NCBI RefSeq assembly: GCF_900111175.1
Contig: NZ_FOGI01000002.1
Span: 108,022 to 172,021, forward strand
From: Actinokineospora terrae
GTDB taxonomy: Bacteria; Actinomycetota; Actinomycetes; Mycobacteriales; Pseudonocardiaceae
Length of the DNA stretch: 64,000 nucleotides
Direction: 5' to 3'
Below are positions 63,417 to 64,000 of the stretch, piece after piece; positions within the stretch are counted from its first letter, which is position 1; each line of letters opens with the position of its first letter. The notes under the pieces are model-generated. The model did no database searches, was not told where the DNA came from, and was given only the letters and a program-made list of their open reading frames with translations. The position numbers and the translations under genes were made by a program.

Positions 63417-64000
63417 ATGGTCACCCGCGCGGAATCCGCCGCCGCCACCCGCCGCGCGCTGCTCGACGCGGCGACCGAACTCCTCGACCACGGCGGCCCC
63501 GAGGCGGTCACCGTCCGCGAGGTGGGCGCGCGGGCGGGCGTGACCCGGGGAGCGCCGTACCGGCACTTCGCCGACAAGGACAGCCTGCTCACCGCCATCG
63601 CCGCCGAGGCGTGGACCCGCATCGGCGACCGGGTGCACGCCCTGCGCACCGACCCGGCCCTCCCGGCCGCCGACGCGCTGCGCGGCGCCCTCCACACCCT
63701 CATCGACGTCGGCAGGCAGCAGCCGCACCTGTACCAGTTGCTGTTCCGGCCACCCGGCTACCGCATCGCGCGACTCGATCAGGTCCACCGCAAGCTCTGC
63801 GGACCCGCGGGCGACCCCGCCGCCGCCGATCGCGCTGCCGAACGCTTCCAAGACGAGTTCCTGGCCGTCGTCGCCGCCCTCGTCGGCCCGGGACCCGCAC
63901 GGCACTACGGCGCACTCCTGCTGACCAGCGCCCACGGCATGGCCGGAATGGAACTCAGCGGCCACCTCGACCCCGAGAAGTGGCACACCACCAGCGACGA
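63417..64000 (+). CDS. TetR-family transcriptional repressor (partial at right edge)
   Basis: At least 194 residues, running off the window. The N-terminal helix-turn-helix is typical: ATRRALLDAATELLDHGGPEAVTVREVGARAGVTRGAPYRHFADKDSLLTAIAAEAW. The rest is an all-helical ligand domain with the TetR_C-like segment LHTLIDVGRQQPHLYQLLFRPPG. The ATG at 63417 is chosen; an in-frame ATG at 63405 is possible. It is divergent from the decayed SDR and close to two matching inverted repeats, which suggests it still controls its own gene. Confidence 0.9.
   Translation, partial: MVTRAESAAATRRALLDAATELLDHGGPEAVTVREVGARAGVTRGAPYRHFADKDSLLTAIAAEAWTRIGDRVHALRTDPALPAADALRGALHTLIDVGRQQPHLYQLLFRPPGYRIARLDQVHRKLCGPAGDPAAADRAAERFQDEFLAVVAALVGPGPARHYGALLLTSAHGMAGMELSGHLDPEKWHTTSD

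Noticed and set aside
1..64000. Insertion sequences, attachment sites, CRISPR arrays or tRNA genes
   Set aside because: No transposase motif, regular spacer array or cloverleaf-like sequence was noticed by eye; a tool-based scan would be needed to exclude small ones.

Overview
The window is very GC-rich, densely coded actinobacterial chromosome: GTG/TTG starts are common, many neighbouring genes overlap by 1-4 bases, and ECF42, GAF-ANTAR, HxlR and TetR regulators and several specialised-metabolite genes are present. A Pseudonocardiales-like host is plausible but is only an inference. No tRNA, rRNA, CRISPR array, transposase or phage gene was recognised.

Left part, 1-15.4 kb, minus strand: a catecholate siderophore operon read right to left. 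It holds 2,3-dihydro-DHB dehydrogenase, isochorismate synthase, DHB-AMP ligase, isochorismatase, a free-standing aryl carrier protein, a siderophore-interacting reductase and a very large NRPS that leaves the window at base 1. The visible NRPS order is C-A-PCP-E-C-A-PCP-E-C, so the product probably starts DHB-D-(basic residue)-D-(residue 2). A second minus-strand operon lies just upstream (15.85-18.9 kb): EF-hand protein, isopropylmalate-dehydrogenase-like enzyme, isochorismatase-like hydrolase and SAM methyltransferase, with no obvious known pathway.

Middle part, 19-35.5 kb: mostly housekeeping, stress and regulatory genes. These are an ECF42 sigma factor with its YCII/DGPF partner, an HxlR regulator divergent from a RibD-like reductase and a PPOX protein, a small secreted four-cysteine protein, an AI-2E-type permease, transaldolase and transketolase, a GAF-ANTAR regulator, an SRPBCC protein, a decayed HelD-like helicase, Hsp20, a MASE1 histidine kinase and several small proteins.

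Right-centre, 35.5-53.5 kb: a hybrid PKS-NRPS locus whose catalytic domains are almost all on separate proteins. Two divergent operons flank a 1.35 kb non-coding region. The left-going operon encodes two stand-alone acyltransferases, a KS-KR-ACP module without its own AT, a MATE exporter and a condensation-domain protein. The right-going operon encodes an adenylation enzyme with an asparagine-like pocket code, a PCP-methyltransferase fusion, a condensation enzyme, an MFS exporter, a free PCP, a second adenylation enzyme and a PaaK-like ligase. No thioesterase, MbtH protein or phosphopantetheinyl transferase is visible. This is the best candidate for an undescribed system.

Right part, 53.8-64 kb: a sulfatase with its formylglycine-generating enzyme, a DUF308 membrane protein and a divergent SulP transporter form a likely sulfate-scavenging set. 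After them come oxidoreductases mixed with three visibly decayed genes (a RibD-like reductase with an internal deletion, a frameshifted alpha/beta hydrolase and a frameshifted short-chain dehydrogenase), a DoxX protein, and a TetR regulator that runs off the right edge.
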